Notes: generated by a model not told the origin, from the letters alone. DNA of 64,000 bases from Arcticibacterium luteifluviistationis (GCF_003258705.1 NZ_CP029480.1:1-64000), one strand, 5' to 3'. Positions 1 to 10,147 are shown, numbered from the stretch's first letter. Made by a program: numbers and translations.

Positions 1-19
1 ATTAAGAATCGACGCTAAA

Positions 20-1540
20 TTGACCCCAATAGAGACAGTGAATGACGCAGGAATAGTATGGGAGAATTGCCTAAAGGTAATTCGCCAACACACTTCAGAC
101 CAAAGCTTTAAAACTTGGTTTGAGCCTGTGATGCCTTATAAGCTAAATGGCAAAAAACTAATTATTCAGGTTCCTAGCCAATTCTTTTACGAGTGGCTAG
201 AAGACAATTATGTAGAGTTACTAAGAAAAGCCTTAGACTATTCTATTGGCCCTGATGGACAGTTGGAGTACTCCATTGTAGTAGACAGAGGCGATAAAGT
301 AAATAATAGACCTCCACAGTCACAATCAGTAGGAACGAACAATAACAGCAATAATAATAGCGGTAATAATAACAGCTACGGAAATAATAGTAACAACAAC
401 ACTCCAAAATATCAGCGTAACGATTATCAACGAAATAACTATAATACGCCAAATCAAGAACCTAAGCAGGTTAAAAGCCCATTTGAGCTTAGAGATTTAA
501 ACGCATTACAGTCAGACTCCTTCTTAAATAGAAGTTATTCGTTTGATAATTTCATAGAGGGCGACTGTAACAGATTAGCTCGAGCAGCAAGTTTTGCGGT
601 AGCTGAAAAGCCAAGCGTAACGTCTTTTAACCCACTCATGATTTATGGTGGCGTAGGTTTAGGAAAAACGCACTTGGTCCAGGCTATTGGAAACTTTATT
701 AAGAATAATAGCCTCAGCGAGAAGTTTGTCCTCTATGTATCTTCTGAAAAATTTACGAGTCAATTTATTAACTCGATAAAAAACAACAGCCTTCAGGACT
801 TCATGTCTTTTTATATGCAGGTGGATGTTTTAATAATAGATGATGTTCAGTTCTTATCTGGAAAAGAGAAAACACAGGAAACATTCTTCCATATTTTCAA
901 TCACCTTCACCAGTCTGGGAAGCAAATAGTAATGACTTCTGACAGGCCTCCTAGAGACTTAGAAGGAATGGAAGACAGATTGCTATCAAGATTTAAATGG
1001 GGCCTTACGGCTGATTTACAGAGCCCTGATTTAGAAACACGTATTGCTATTATTCAGAAGAAGCTTCAGCACGAAGGTGTTGAAATAGATTTCGAAGTAA
1101 TTGAATACTTAGCTCATAGCATTGACTCTAATGTAAGAGAACTCGAGGGTGTTATGATTTCTTTGATAGCTCAAGCTTCCTTGACTCAAAAAACCATTGA
1201 CCTTGAGTTAGCTAAGAGAACTCTTAATCATATTGTTACAGAATCTGAGAAAGAAGTGAACATTGACACCATAATAGGTGTGGTTACAGAACACTTTCAG
1301 GTTAGAATTGCAGATTTAAAAAGCAAGAGCAGATTAAGAAGTATTGTTATTCCACGTCAGGTAGCTATGTATTTAGCGAAGGAAATGACTAACCTCTCTT
1401 TAAAATCGATTGGTTATCACTTTGGGGGAAGAGACCATAGCACTGTAATTCATGCTATTCAAACAGTAAATGACTTGATGGACACAGATAAGGAAATGAA
1501 CAATACTGTTCACAAGCTTTCTCAAAAATTTAAGAAGTAA
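20..1540 (+). CDS. dnaA: chromosomal replication initiator protein DnaA
   Basis: DnaA is the AAA+ ATPase that binds DnaA boxes at oriC, melts the origin and loads the helicase. All four domains are visible: N-terminal helicase-interaction domain (about 10-90), an Asn-rich low-complexity linker (about 105-145), the AAA+ core with Walker A GGVGLGKT (210-217) and Walker B VLIIDD (270-275), and the C-terminal DNA-binding domain with signature GGRDHST (469-475). The start is a TTG at 20. The frame stays open upstream to the window edge, so a start outside the window is possible, but the N-terminus already fits the family. It converges with coaE and overlaps it by 11 bp. No oriC is visible downstream. 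Confidence 0.97.
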   Translation: MTPIETVNDAGIVWENCLKVIRQHTSDQSFKTWFEPVMPYKLNGKKLIIQVPSQFFYEWLEDNYVELLRKALDYSIGPDGQLEYSIVVDRGDKVNNRPPQSQSVGTNNNSNNNSGNNNSYGNNSNNNTPKYQRNDYQRNNYNTPNQEPKQVKSPFELRDLNALQSDSFLNRSYSFDNFIEGDCNRLARAASFAVAEKPSVTSFNPLMIYGGVGLGKTHLVQAIGNFIKNNSLSEKFVLYVSSEKFTSQFINSIKNNSLQDFMSFYMQVDVLIIDDVQFLSGKEKTQETFFHIFNHLHQSGKQIVMTSDRPPRDLEGMEDRLLSRFKWGLTADLQSPDLETRIAIIQKKLQHEGVEIDFEVIEYLAHSIDSNVRELEGVMISLIAQASLTQKTIDLELAKRTLNHIVTESEKEVNIDTIIGVVTEHFQVRIADLKSKSRLRSIVIPRQVAMYLAKEMTNLSLKSIGYHFGGRDHSTVIHAIQTVNDLMDTDKEMNNTVHKLSQKFKK

Positions 1541-2105
1541 TAAGTTTTTGGTGAATTGCTAATACTTGAGGTATTAATAGGTCGTTTTCGTTTTCAATTA
1601 TAAAATCTGAGATTTCTTCGAAATACGCAGGGCTAAACTGATTTTTCATAATGGCTCTAATTTCTTCTTCTGTCCGTTCAGTGTCTCTTTCTAAAATTCT
1701 AGCAAGCCTTATTTCTTCGGATGCACTTACATAGATAATCTTATCTAAATCTGTTCCTTTTTTCATGATGGCAGCCTCTTTTAAAACATAAGGCTTGTCT
1801 GCATGAGCTTCCATCCACTCCATAGCGTGTTCTTTGACCGCAGGATGCACAATCCCGTTTAATGAAGTCAATAAACTAGCATCTTGAAAAACAGCTTTTT
1901 TCACAAATGGCACATTATAATCACCATTCAGATAGGCTTCTTCTCCTAAAAGTTTAATGATTTCAGCCTTAACATTAGCATCATTAGAAATGAGCTTTTT
2001 CGCTTCCTCGTCAGCATAATAAACAGGCACACCCAAAGTTTCAAAAATTCGGCAAACCGTACTTTTTCCAGAACCAATTCCACCTGTTATTCCAACTCTA
2101 AGCAT
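1530..2105 (-). CDS. coaE: dephospho-CoA kinase
   Basis: CoaE phosphorylates the 3'-hydroxyl of dephospho-CoA with ATP, the last step of coenzyme A synthesis, in the cytosol. The protein opens with the P-loop GGIGSGKST (residues 8-16), followed by the substrate-site segment with YYADEEAKKL (29-38), and its 191 residues are within the family's usual length. It is the last gene of a minus-strand operon: the preceding glycosyltransferase gene overlaps it by 8 bp, which suggests translational coupling. Its 3' end overlaps the 3' end of dnaA by 11 bp. Confidence 0.95.
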   Translation of the reverse strand: MLRVGITGGIGSGKSTVCRIFETLGVPVYYADEEAKKLISNDANVKAEIIKLLGEEAYLNGDYNVPFVKKAVFQDASLLTSLNGIVHPAVKEHAMEWMEAHADKPYVLKEAAIMKKGTDLDKIIYVSASEEIRLARILERDTERTEEEIRAIMKNQFSPAYFEEISDFIIENENDLLIPQVLAIHQKLITS

Positions 2106-3099
2106 TTTTTAATTCAGAAAAGGTTTTAATCTTTTTGACAAAGTAGGCAAAAACGATAGAAGTAGGATAAAGACATTTCCCCGACCTTGGTCTGCCTTTT
2201 GATGTTTTAATTAAATAAGGAAGCATAGCATAAAAGCTAAAGTGTGCTCTAATAATGGCCCAAAAATCTAAAAGCTTAAATTCCAAAAGAAGCTTTACAC
2301 CAGACACGCCATCTAATATCAATCTAATAACAATCACTTGAAGGGCTCTCCAGAAGGGCAAATTCTTAGCTAGCATAGCTAAACTGTTCCTGTAATTTAG
2401 AAAGGTCTTTTGAGGACTACTCTTATTTAGCGTTCCTCCACCAAGGTGATAGACTTTTGAATTAGGTACAAAACCAATGCTATAACCAGCATTCTTTATT
2501 CGCCAGCATAAATCAATTTCTTCCATGTGTGCAAAGAACCTTTCATCAAAACCACCTAAGTCGTGAAAGACATTAGCCTCAATAACTAGGCAAGCTCCAG
2601 TAGCCCAGAAAATATCCTTCTTTTCGTTGTATTGTCCAAAATCCTTTTCACAATGGTCAAAGATTCTTCCTCTACAAAAAGGATAACCCCATTTATCAAG
2701 AAAACCGCCAGCAGCACCAGCGTATTCAAAAGTATCTTTATTACGGTATGAAAGGATTTTTGGCTGGCATGCTACCAAAGAATTTGACGTTTTTAGTTCG
2801 TCAATAAGGGGCTTCAGCCAATTTTCAGAAACCTCTACATCCGAATTTAAAAGAACATAGTAATCAGCCGTAATACCCTTTAAAGCTTTATTATATCCTC
2901 CTGCAAAGCCACTATTCACTTTTAAAGCTAGTGTTTTAATACTCGGATAGTTTTGCTCCACAAAAGAAACAGAATCATCAGAGCTGCCATTATCAGCCAG
3001 CCAGATGTCAGCATCTTTAGTGTGCTCCACAACGGACGGTAAAAAGGTTTTTAAATGCTCTTTGCCATTAAAGTTTAGTATTACTACGGCAGTATTCAA
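2098..3099 (-). CDS. glycosyltransferase family 2 protein
   Basis: A GT-A fold glycosyltransferase that probably transfers a sugar from a nucleotide-sugar to an envelope glycan; the substrate cannot be read from sequence. Visible motifs are the N-terminal VVILNFNG (5-12), DNGSSD (36-41), the DxD-type NSD in LNSDVEV (84-90) and the acceptor-side segment around residues 182-206 with MEEIDLCWR. The C-terminal third (about 250-310) is hydrophobic and may sit on the membrane. It lies 5 bp after the ybaB gene and overlaps coaE by 8 bp, so the three are one transcription unit. The family call is secure; the specificity is unknown. Confidence 0.9.
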   Translation of the reverse strand: MNTAVVILNFNGKEHLKTFLPSVVEHTKDADIWLADNGSSDDSVSFVEQNYPSIKTLALKVNSGFAGGYNKALKGITADYYVLLNSDVEVSENWLKPLIDELKTSNSLVACQPKILSYRNKDTFEYAGAAGGFLDKWGYPFCRGRIFDHCEKDFGQYNEKKDIFWATGACLVIEANVFHDLGGFDERFFAHMEEIDLCWRIKNAGYSIGFVPNSKVYHLGGGTLNKSSPQKTFLNYRNSLAMLAKNLPFWRALQVIVIRLILDGVSGVKLLLEFKLLDFWAIIRAHFSFYAMLPYLIKTSKGRPRSGKCLYPTSIVFAYFVKKIKTFSELKNA

Positions 3100-3104
3100 T
3101 CTTA

Positions 3105-3449
3105 CTATTTGTTAAACATTGAGCCTAAATCCATACCCGGTATATTTGGCATCATGCCTGAAGTAGCATTTTGAAGCTCTGCTTTAGATTTAACTTCTAC
3201 GTTTTGTAAAGCCTTATTGGCGGCTGCCACTATAAGATCTTGAAGTATCTCTATTTCGTCTTTATTTATTAATTCAGGCTCAATAACTACGCTTTGAAGT
3301 TCTTTTTTACCATTTACGGTAACTTTGACCATTCCTGCTCCCGACTCTCCTTCGGCTGTTATATCTCCTAATTTACCCTGAGCTTCCTCCATTTTAGATT
3401 GGAGTTCTTTAACCTTGCCCATCATCCCAGCCATATCAAACATTCCCAT
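3105..3449 (-). CDS. YbaB/EbfC family nucleoid-associated protein
   Basis: A small DNA-binding protein of the YbaB/EbfC family, which forms dimers that bind DNA and help organise the nucleoid. At 114 residues it has family-typical length, with an N-terminal Met- and Lys-rich helix (about 1-30), a central beta region around VKVTVNGKKELQSVVIEP and a C-terminal amphipathic helix. It leads the minus-strand operon ybaB-glycosyltransferase-coaE. In many bacteria ybaB follows dnaX; here it does not. Confidence 0.92.
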   Translation of the reverse strand: MGMFDMAGMMGKVKELQSKMEEAQGKLGDITAEGESGAGMVKVTVNGKKELQSVVIEPELINKDEIEILQDLIVAAANKALQNVEVKSKAELQNATSGMMPNIPGMDLGSMFNK

Positions 3450-3510
3450 TGTATTTACGAGTTAAATGAACTGTAAATTTAGCGATATGAAAGGGATAAA
3501 TAAAATGAAT

Positions 3511-5634
3511 TTACTTTAGCAATGTAAGTATCCCATTTCTACTAAACTCCTCCCCTGCTAAACTAACGCCACTGATTTTGTAAGTATAGTTCCCTCCTGG
3601 TACAGGCTGGTTTGACTTTGGACTAGTTCCATCCCAACCACTTCCATCTAAATCATCCTTAAAAAGAATAGAGCCCCATCTATCGTAAATAGTAATAGTA
3701 CCACTATCTACAAACTTTGACTTAATCTCATACCTTTCGTTCTCACCATCACCATTTGGGCTAAACGCCGATGGAATGAAGATGTCTGCAGGGATTGGCA
3801 TAACAACAGTATTACTGTATGAAGGAATAGAAAAATTAGTAAAGCCTGGTATATCAACATATTGTTGTGCCAATATCCTGAATTTAATAGTAGGGTTAGT
3901 AGCGTTAAGTATTAATTGGCCTACCGCTTTTGTTAAATTATTTGTTCTGAACTGAGGAAGAAATGCTCCAATATCTTCATTGTAACTTTCAACAGTGTAT
4001 TCTGCCTGTGTAGAAGTAATGATTGTATTTGGAAAAGAGAAATCTGTCCAGTTTAGCACGTTTCCTTTGTATGAAAGAAAGACTGTACAAAACTCTGGAG
4101 ATAAATCTGACTGTATTCCACAAGCATCTTCTACTCTATATTTATAACAATACTCTCCCGAATTAGCCTGAATAGCAATATCATTAAAACTGTTAGCCGT
4201 TGATTTACCTATTTCTACAAAATCAGCATCAGTAGTACTTTTATGTAAAAACTGATATTCAGTAGCATCCGAATTATCTAACAACACCAATCTAATCATG
4301 GAATCATCATTACCTGGGTAACCCGCCTGAATTAAACCGTTAGGAATTATTTTAGTTGAACCTGCCAGTGGATCTACATCTAACTTTTCAGATGCGATGG
4401 TAACAAACTCCGTATTTCCATTTACTTCAATGGCATATCTAGCGGTAACTTGATAGTTATAAACCTCACTACATTCTAAAGTAAGATCTTCAAAAGACTC
4501 ATCAAGGTTAGAGAACAACGGCAAAGAGTTTAGACAGTCGTCGCAACCCTCCACATCTTTCAATAATTCCAACTGCTGTGGTATTCCTGAAGGATTACTA
4601 GGTAAAACCCATCTTAAAGTAGCATCAGAAGAACTCGATTGTGTAGCCGAAAGTGTTAAATCACAAACCACATTAGAGTACACTTCGTTTCCGCAAGGGT
4701 CTAAAGTAACTAATCGGTAACAATATTTTGAGTCCTTATTAAGTCCAGTGACCGAATACTTGCTTGAAGTAGCAACACCGTCATCTTTCCAAGTATAGCT
4801 ATTTCCTAAATCTTCTGCCACTTGAACAGTAAAAGTACCTTCCGAGCTAAAGTTTTTGAAAGAAATATCTGCACCACCGCTTGTAGAAGTCAAGCCGTTA
4901 ATAATAGGCGTACTTATAACATTAGGGTCTTTTATTTCTGGATTAGTTGGGCAAATATCATAACCATTTCTAGTATAAAAACCGGTAACTGCAATTCTGG
5001 TCAAAACACCGCTGTAAGTATGTGTTTCTTCATAAGGAAGAGTTCCATTTACCACTGTTACAATTTCTTCCGATCCATCGCCCCACTCTATCTTATACTT
5101 ATCATGCTTGTTGGCATCGTCTTCTCCTATATTAATAGTAACCGATGTACCATCACAACTAAAGATACTAGCAACTGGCGGATCCACTCTAATAACCTCC
5201 GCAGCTTTCGAACCACAACTTAAATATTTTTGACCACCAATTTCCGCTATCTGCAAAATCCAGTGACTTCCAGGGGTAAGTACTTTAGTGGCGTTCCAGT
5301 TTCCAGTAACTCCACTAAAAGCTGCAATTTCTCCAGTAAAACCTGGAGCTGAAATGTCAATATTGTCATTATAATCATAAACGTATTGAACAGAAGATGG
5401 AATACCTTTTCCATCGTCTAGGTACCTTAAAACAAATGTCGCATTAGGATTCTCAGGAGTAGAACATCGAGGATTAACATCAAACGTACCTCCAAGTTGA
5501 AATCCAGGAGGAGCAGTGGTACAAGCCGCCGGTTTAGGCAAAGTAGTTTGAGCGTAAGTATTTTCTATGGAAACAGCACTCATCAGTGTCAAAAGACACA
5601 TAATGAAAAGATTCTTAGATTGCATTGTATTCAT
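3511..5634 (-). CDS. secreted protein with gliding motility-associated (type B T9SS) C-terminal domain
   Basis: A large secreted protein with a Sec signal peptide (about 1-29, ending TYAQ) and several Ig/fibronectin-like beta domains rich in Ser, Thr and Asp. The last ~90 residues have the gliding motility-associated C-terminal domain: FIPSAFSPNGDGENERYEI, then YDRWGSILFKD, then a final PVPGGNYTYKISG segment. This is the type B sorting domain recognised by the type IX secretion system, so the product is probably exported across the outer membrane. The function of the body is unknown; adhesin or surface scaffold are possibilities. The gene is monocistronic and no T9SS machinery genes are in this window. 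Confidence 0.88.
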   Translation of the reverse strand: MNTMQSKNLFIMCLLTLMSAVSIENTYAQTTLPKPAACTTAPPGFQLGGTFDVNPRCSTPENPNATFVLRYLDDGKGIPSSVQYVYDYNDNIDISAPGFTGEIAAFSGVTGNWNATKVLTPGSHWILQIAEIGGQKYLSCGSKAAEVIRVDPPVASIFSCDGTSVTINIGEDDANKHDKYKIEWGDGSEEIVTVVNGTLPYEETHTYSGVLTRIAVTGFYTRNGYDICPTNPEIKDPNVISTPIINGLTSTSGGADISFKNFSSEGTFTVQVAEDLGNSYTWKDDGVATSSKYSVTGLNKDSKYCYRLVTLDPCGNEVYSNVVCDLTLSATQSSSSDATLRWVLPSNPSGIPQQLELLKDVEGCDDCLNSLPLFSNLDESFEDLTLECSEVYNYQVTARYAIEVNGNTEFVTIASEKLDVDPLAGSTKIIPNGLIQAGYPGNDDSMIRLVLLDNSDATEYQFLHKSTTDADFVEIGKSTANSFNDIAIQANSGEYCYKYRVEDACGIQSDLSPEFCTVFLSYKGNVLNWTDFSFPNTIITSTQAEYTVESYNEDIGAFLPQFRTNNLTKAVGQLILNATNPTIKFRILAQQYVDIPGFTNFSIPSYSNTVVMPIPADIFIPSAFSPNGDGENERYEIKSKFVDSGTITIYDRWGSILFKDDLDGSGWDGTSPKSNQPVPGGNYTYKISGVSLAGEEFSRNGILTLLK

Positions 5635-5886
5635 TTCTCGTTAATTGCATAAGCTAATCAGTGAACAACAAAAAACAATAATCATGCCCAAACTCTGTTA
5701 CACCTTTGACGCATAAATTAGCACTTGGTTAAAATATATTATTAAGATACAGTTTTTTCAAGAATACTTAAACATTTATCTTTAAAAACATTTAACTATC
5801 AATGAATTACATCTTCATAACCAGCCTATATTTTATTTATTTTGTTTCTTCTTTCTTGAGACGAAAGCCCCTTTCAAAAAGTAACA

Positions 5887-5894
5887 TATCTTTG
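5887..5894 (+). promoter_or_regulatory. candidate -7 element of the ribBA promoter
   Basis: TATCTTTG matches the Bacteroidota primary sigma -7 consensus TAnnTTTG and lies 28 bp before the ribBA start. No good TTTG -33 element is seen at the usual spacing, so the promoter call rests on the -7 element and position. Confidence 0.5.
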
Positions 5895-5922
5895 CATCTA
5901 TTATTTACAAGTAATCAGCTTC

Positions 5923-7137
5923 ATGACAGATATAAAATTAGATAGTGTAGAAGAGGCCATTAACGATATCGCATTAGGTAAAGTGGTGGTGGTAGTAGAC
6001 GACGAGGACAGAGAAAACGAAGGTGACTTTATCTGTGCTGCAGAGAAAATCACTCCCGAATTAGTAAACTTCATGGTTAAAGAAGGTAGAGGGCTTATGT
6101 GTGCTCCCCTTACCAAAGAAAGGTGTGAAGAACTAGGTTTAGAAATGATGGTGGGTAAAAACACCGCTTCACATGAAACTCCATTTACCGTTTCTGTTGA
6201 CTTATTAGGTTACGGATGTACCACAGGTATTTCAGCATCAGATAGGTCAAAAACCATTTTTGCTCTAGCAGATGAAAACACAAAACCTTCTGAACTTGGA
6301 AGACCAGGTCATATCTTTCCATTAAGAGCTGCTGAAGGCGGTGTATTAAGAAGAGCAGGTCATACAGAGGCAGCTATAGATTTAGCTCAAATGGCTGGAT
6401 TAAAACCTGCAGGCGTTTTGATAGAAATCCTTAATGAAGACGGAACCATGTCAAGGCTTCCAGATTTAAGAAAATTAGCAGATAAGTTTAACCTTAAATT
6501 GATTTCAATTAAGGACCTAATACAATATAGATTAAACAAAGAAACGCTAATCAAAAGAGAAATAGGAGTTCAACTGCCTACGGCCTGGGGTGACTTTGAC
6601 TTATTGGCATTCCGTCAGATAGATAACAATCAACTTCATTTAGCTTTAAAAAAAGGAACTTGGGAAGAGGGAGAACCAGTCATGGTAAGAGTACACTCTT
6701 CTTGTGTAACGGGTGACATTTTTGGTTCATGCAGATGCGACTGTGGTCCTCAACTTCATGCTGCCATGGAAATGGTAGAAAAAGAAGGAAAAGGAATAGT
6801 ACTTTATATGAACCAAGAAGGTAGAGGAATTGGACTTTTAAATAAGTTGAAAGCCTACAAACTTCAGGAACAAGGCAGAGATACGGTAGAAGCCAATTTG
6901 GAACTTGGTTTTAAATCTGACCAAAGGGATTATGGCGTAGGAGCTCAAATTTTAAGAGACCTTGACATTTCAAAAATAAGATTGATATCAAATAACCCTA
7001 AAAAAAGAGCAGGACTTATGGGTTATGGTTTAGAAATAGTGGAGTCAATTCCTGTAGAAATAGCTCCTAACCCTCATAATGAAGTCTATTTGAAAACCAA
7101 AAGAGACAAAATGGGACATACCATTCTTAATAAATGA
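5923..7137 (+). CDS. ribBA: bifunctional 3,4-dihydroxy-2-butanone-4-phosphate synthase / GTP cyclohydrolase II
   Basis: RibBA supplies both precursors of riboflavin. The N-terminal half (about 1-205) makes 3,4-dihydroxy-2-butanone 4-phosphate from ribulose 5-phosphate, and the C-terminal half opens GTP. The DHBP synthase acidic loop [10 protein letters not shown] is at 26-35. The GTP cyclohydrolase II zinc ligands C261, C272 and C274 are all present in the expected 11+2 spacing, followed by NQEGRGIGL, so both halves look active. The stop codon overlaps the start of mtgA (ATGA), indicating coupling. I searched the leader for an FMN riboswitch and saw none. Confidence 0.97.
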   Translation: MTDIKLDSVEEAINDIALGKVVVVVDDEDRENEGDFICAAEKITPELVNFMVKEGRGLMCAPLTKERCEELGLEMMVGKNTASHETPFTVSVDLLGYGCTTGISASDRSKTIFALADENTKPSELGRPGHIFPLRAAEGGVLRRAGHTEAAIDLAQMAGLKPAGVLIEILNEDGTMSRLPDLRKLADKFNLKLISIKDLIQYRLNKETLIKREIGVQLPTAWGDFDLLAFRQIDNNQLHLALKKGTWEEGEPVMVRVHSSCVTGDIFGSCRCDCGPQLHAAMEMVEKEGKGIVLYMNQEGRGIGLLNKLKAYKLQEQGRDTVEANLELGFKSDQRDYGVGAQILRDLDISKIRLISNNPKKRAGLMGYGLEIVESIPVEIAPNPHNEVYLKTKRDKMGHTILNK

Positions 7138-7832
7138 AAAGACGTAGAAAGATAAAGGTTAGCCTAAAAAGGATTTTCCTAAAATCTACTATTTACTTTT
7201 TTTCTATTAGCATAGGATTGGTTCTCGTCTTTAAATTTGTTCCTGTTCCTATTACCATAACTATGCTTGGGCAATGGGTAAGAGGGGGCGAATTACATTA
7301 TAATTGGGAGCCTATTGAAAATATGTCTGCCCAAATGCCAATTGCGGTGGTAGCCGCTGAAGACCAGCTTTTTCCTCAGCACCATGGTTTTGACTTTAAG
7401 TCAATAAAAAAAGCTATTCAGGCAAATCAGAAAACTGAAAAGCTGAGAGGTGGTAGTACTATTTCGCAGCAAACTGCCAAAAACGTTTTCCTTTGGCAAG
7501 GAAGAAGTTGGATAAGAAAAGGGCTTGAAACCTATTTCACATTTCTGATTGAACTTATTTGGGGCAAAAAAAGAATACTTGAGGTTTACCTTAACGTATG
7601 TGAAATGGGACCCCAAACTTTTGGTGCGGAAGCCGCTTCACAGAGATATTTCAAAACTCCCGCAGCCAAACTGACACGTAATAAAGCTGCTAGAATTGCC
7701 GCTATACTTCCAAGTCCAAGAAAATGGAAGGTGGTAAATTCAGGAGCTTACGTAAATAAAAGAACAGCTCATATTGAAAGGCAAATTCGTCAACTTGGCG
7801 GACCTGCTTATTTAAAAGAAATAAATTTATAA
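7134..7832 (+). CDS. mtgA: monofunctional biosynthetic peptidoglycan transglycosylase
   Basis: A GT51 glycosyltransferase that polymerises lipid II into glycan strands at the inner membrane. It has a cationic N-terminus, one transmembrane helix (about 15-35), the catalytic motif AAEDQLF with E76, the [12 protein letters not shown] motif (107-117) and the second glutamate in RILEVYLN (E150). There is no transpeptidase domain, and 232 residues is the normal MtgA length. Its ATG overlaps the ribBA stop codon by 4 bp, and the dipeptidase gene follows after 1 bp, so the three genes are probably co-transcribed. Confidence 0.95.
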   Translation: MKRRRKIKVSLKRIFLKSTIYFFSISIGLVLVFKFVPVPITITMLGQWVRGGELHYNWEPIENMSAQMPIAVVAAEDQLFPQHHGFDFKSIKKAIQANQKTEKLRGGSTISQQTAKNVFLWQGRSWIRKGLETYFTFLIELIWGKKRILEVYLNVCEMGPQTFGAEAASQRYFKTPAAKLTRNKAARIAAILPSPRKWKVVNSGAYVNKRTAHIERQIRQLGGPAYLKEINL

Positions 7833-7833
7833 T

Positions 7834-8892
7834 ATGCTAGTATTCGACGCTCATCTTGATTTATCCATGAATGCCATGGAATGGAACAGAGACTTAAGAC
7901 TTCCCCTTGCGGAGCTTAATGCCAGAGAATACAGTATGACAGACAAACCTGACAGAGCAAAAGCCACGGTTTCTTTTCCTGAAATGCATAAGGGAAATAT
8001 AGCACTGGCTGTAGGTACACTTATAGCTAGGTATGTTAAGCCAGACTCCCAAATTCCGGGCTGGTATAGCCAAGAGCAGGCTTGGGCTCAAATTCAAGGG
8101 CAGTTAGCATGGTATAAAACGATGGAAAACACTGGGCATTTGAAGTCCATTTTGAACCAAAAAGACCTTATTGAGCATATACTTCACTGGGAAAAAGACA
8201 AATCACCTATTGGCTATGTCCTTTCTTTGGAAGGTGCTGACTCTATCATTGACATTGATCATTTAGAAAAGCTTCATTTGCAAGGTTTAAGAGCTATTGG
8301 CCTTTCCCATTATGGGCCAGGCGTTCATGCTTTCGGAACCGATTCTGAGGGAGATTTACCACAAAAAGGAAAAGACCTTTTAAAGAAGATTGAAGAATTA
8401 GGAATCATTTTAGATGTAACTCATCTTTCAGACAAATGTTTCTTTCAGGCTCTTGATATTTTTAATGGTCCGGTATGGGCAAGTCATCATTTGTGCAGAA
8501 GTTTAAGCCCACATAACCGTCAATTAAGTGACGAGATGATAAGTCTACTTTTAGAAAGAGATGCCGTCATAGGCATGGCTTTAGACGCTTGGATGGTAGT
8601 GCCAGGATGGGTTCGTGGTGAAAGCACACCGGAGAGTATGGGTGTAAACATTGACAGTGTCATTAATCATGTACAACATATAGCCGAACTAGCAGGAACT
8701 ACTAAAAATATCATGATTGGCTCAGACCTTGACGGAGCTTTTGGAACAGAACAAACACCTATAGAAATTCAGAGCATTGCCAATCTTCAAAATTTCATTC
8801 CCGCTTTAGCTAAAAGAGGTTTTACAGAAAGTGATATCGAAGGAATTATGTGGCAAAACGGCGTCAACTTTTTGAAGAAGAACTTAAAATAA
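7834..8892 (+). CDS. membrane dipeptidase (peptidase family M19)
   Basis: A zinc metallo-dipeptidase of the renal dipeptidase family, which cleaves dipeptides, including some with a D-residue. The binuclear zinc ligands are recognisable: H7 and D9 in DAHLDLS, E133 in SLEGAD, H197 in DVTHLSD and the H218-H219 pair in ASHHLCRSLSPHNRQ. The conserved Asp lies in IGSDLDG near the C-terminus. There is no signal peptide, so despite the family name it is probably cytosolic. The position directly after mtgA suggests a role in peptidoglycan peptide turnover, which is inference. Confidence 0.93.
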   Translation: MLVFDAHLDLSMNAMEWNRDLRLPLAELNAREYSMTDKPDRAKATVSFPEMHKGNIALAVGTLIARYVKPDSQIPGWYSQEQAWAQIQGQLAWYKTMENTGHLKSILNQKDLIEHILHWEKDKSPIGYVLSLEGADSIIDIDHLEKLHLQGLRAIGLSHYGPGVHAFGTDSEGDLPQKGKDLLKKIEELGIILDVTHLSDKCFFQALDIFNGPVWASHHLCRSLSPHNRQLSDEMISLLLERDAVIGMALDAWMVVPGWVRGESTPESMGVNIDSVINHVQHIAELAGTTKNIMIGSDLDGAFGTEQTPIEIQSIANLQNFIPALAKRGFTESDIEGIMWQNGVNFLKKNLK

Positions 8893-8930
8893 AAGGAGCG
8901 AAGTGTTTTAAACACCTCGCTCCTTTTAAA
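8891..8930. terminator. bidirectional intrinsic terminator between the dipeptidase gene and argG
   Basis: An 11-bp stem, AAAAGGAGCGA (8891-8901) with TCGCTCCTTTT (8917-8927), flanked by A and T runs. It sits between two convergent genes and can serve both strands. Confidence 0.85.
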
Positions 8931-8947
8931 TATCAAATAGAAAAAGA

Positions 8948-10147
8948 CTACTTCTTATTTGCCCTTTCTTTTACTGTTTCGTAAATCATTACTTGGTTAG
9001 ATGCAATCTTAGAGAAACCTCTCACATCATCTCCAGACCAAGCATTGTTCATTTCGCCGTAGCTACCGAAAACATCAGACATTAAATCGTAATCAGATTT
9101 AATTCCTAACAATTCAAATCTATAAGGTGCTAGTTTAACACGAACATCACCAGTTACGTGTGCCTGTGTTGATTCAAAGAACGCTTCCATATCTCTCATG
9201 ACAGGGTCATTAAACTGACCTTCGTGCAACTGAATACCGTACCATTCTGCCTGGTTTTGCTTCCAATATTGTTGCCATTTAGTCAAAACGTGCTTCTCTA
9301 AAAGATGGTGAGCTTTTATTGTTATTAATGGAGCTGCGGCTTCAAAACCAACTCTACCTTTAATTCCGATAATGGTATCGCCCACATGCATATCTCTCCC
9401 AATTCCGTAAGGTGTTGCCAAAAGATGTAATTTTCTAATAGCGTCTACCGGATTCTCAAAAGTCTCTCCGTCAACACCTTTCAATTCTCCTTTGACAAAA
9501 CTCAGCTTAATTTCCTTCTCACCAGACTCCGTTCTTGGATTTGGGAAGGCACTTTCTGGTAAATTATCATAAGAATTTAAGGTTTCTTTCCCTCCTACAG
9601 AGGTACCCCAAAGGCCTTGATTTATAGAGTAAGTAGATTTATGCCACTCCCTCACTACGCCTTTAGACTTTAAGAAATCTATTTCCGCTTCACGCGAAAG
9701 TTTCATATCTCTTATTGGTGTGATAATTTCTGCATTTGGAACGATAGTTCTAAATGCCATATCAAACCTTACTTGGTCATTTCCCGCTCCTGTACTCCCG
9801 TGAGCTATAGCTGTGGCGTCAATACTTTTAGCATATTCTGCTACCGCTACCGCTTGAAAAATACGCTCCGCACTTACAGAAAGTGGATACGTATTGTTTT
9901 TAAGTACATTTCCAAAAACCAAATACTTAATACAGTCTTGGTAATACTTATCAGCTACTCGAGAAGTATGATGGCTTTTAACACCTAATTCGTAGGCTTT
10001 CTTTTCAATATCCGCAATCTCCTCATCTGAAAACCCTCCAGTGTCCACCAGTACAGAGTGAACCTCCATACCTTTTTCTTCTCCTAAGTATTTTACACAA
10101 AACGAGGTGTCTAAACCTCCGCTATAAGCCAGTACTACTTTCTTCAT
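8948..10147 (-). CDS. argG: argininosuccinate synthase
   Basis: ArgG condenses citrulline and aspartate with ATP to argininosuccinate, the penultimate step of arginine synthesis. The N-terminal ATP-binding loop AYSGGLDTS (7-15) and the nucleotide/citrulline segment HGSTGAGNDQVRFD (about 116-129) are intact, and 399 residues is the expected size. No other arginine genes are next to it. A candidate promoter -7 element on the minus strand lies about 30 bp upstream (10177-10184). Confidence 0.97.
   Translation of the reverse strand: MKKVVLAYSGGLDTSFCVKYLGEEKGMEVHSVLVDTGGFSDEEIADIEKKAYELGVKSHHTSRVADKYYQDCIKYLVFGNVLKNNTYPLSVSAERIFQAVAVAEYAKSIDATAIAHGSTGAGNDQVRFDMAFRTIVPNAEIITPIRDMKLSREAEIDFLKSKGVVREWHKSTYSINQGLWGTSVGGKETLNSYDNLPESAFPNPRTESGEKEIKLSFVKGELKGVDGETFENPVDAIRKLHLLATPYGIGRDMHVGDTIIGIKGRVGFEAAAPLITIKAHHLLEKHVLTKWQQYWKQNQAEWYGIQLHEGQFNDPVMRDMEAFFESTQAHVTGDVRVKLAPYRFELLGIKSDYDLMSDVFGSYGEMNNAWSGDDVRGFSKIASNQVMIYETVKERANKK

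Noticed and set aside
1-3510. Possible oriC near dnaA
   Set aside because: dnaA and coaE are convergent and overlap, leaving no intergenic space; no cluster of DnaA boxes was seen. The origin, if nearby, would be upstream of position 1.
5635-5922. Possible FMN riboswitch before ribBA
   Set aside because: The RFN-element consensus blocks were not seen in this 288-bp leader; only a -7 element and A/T-rich DNA.
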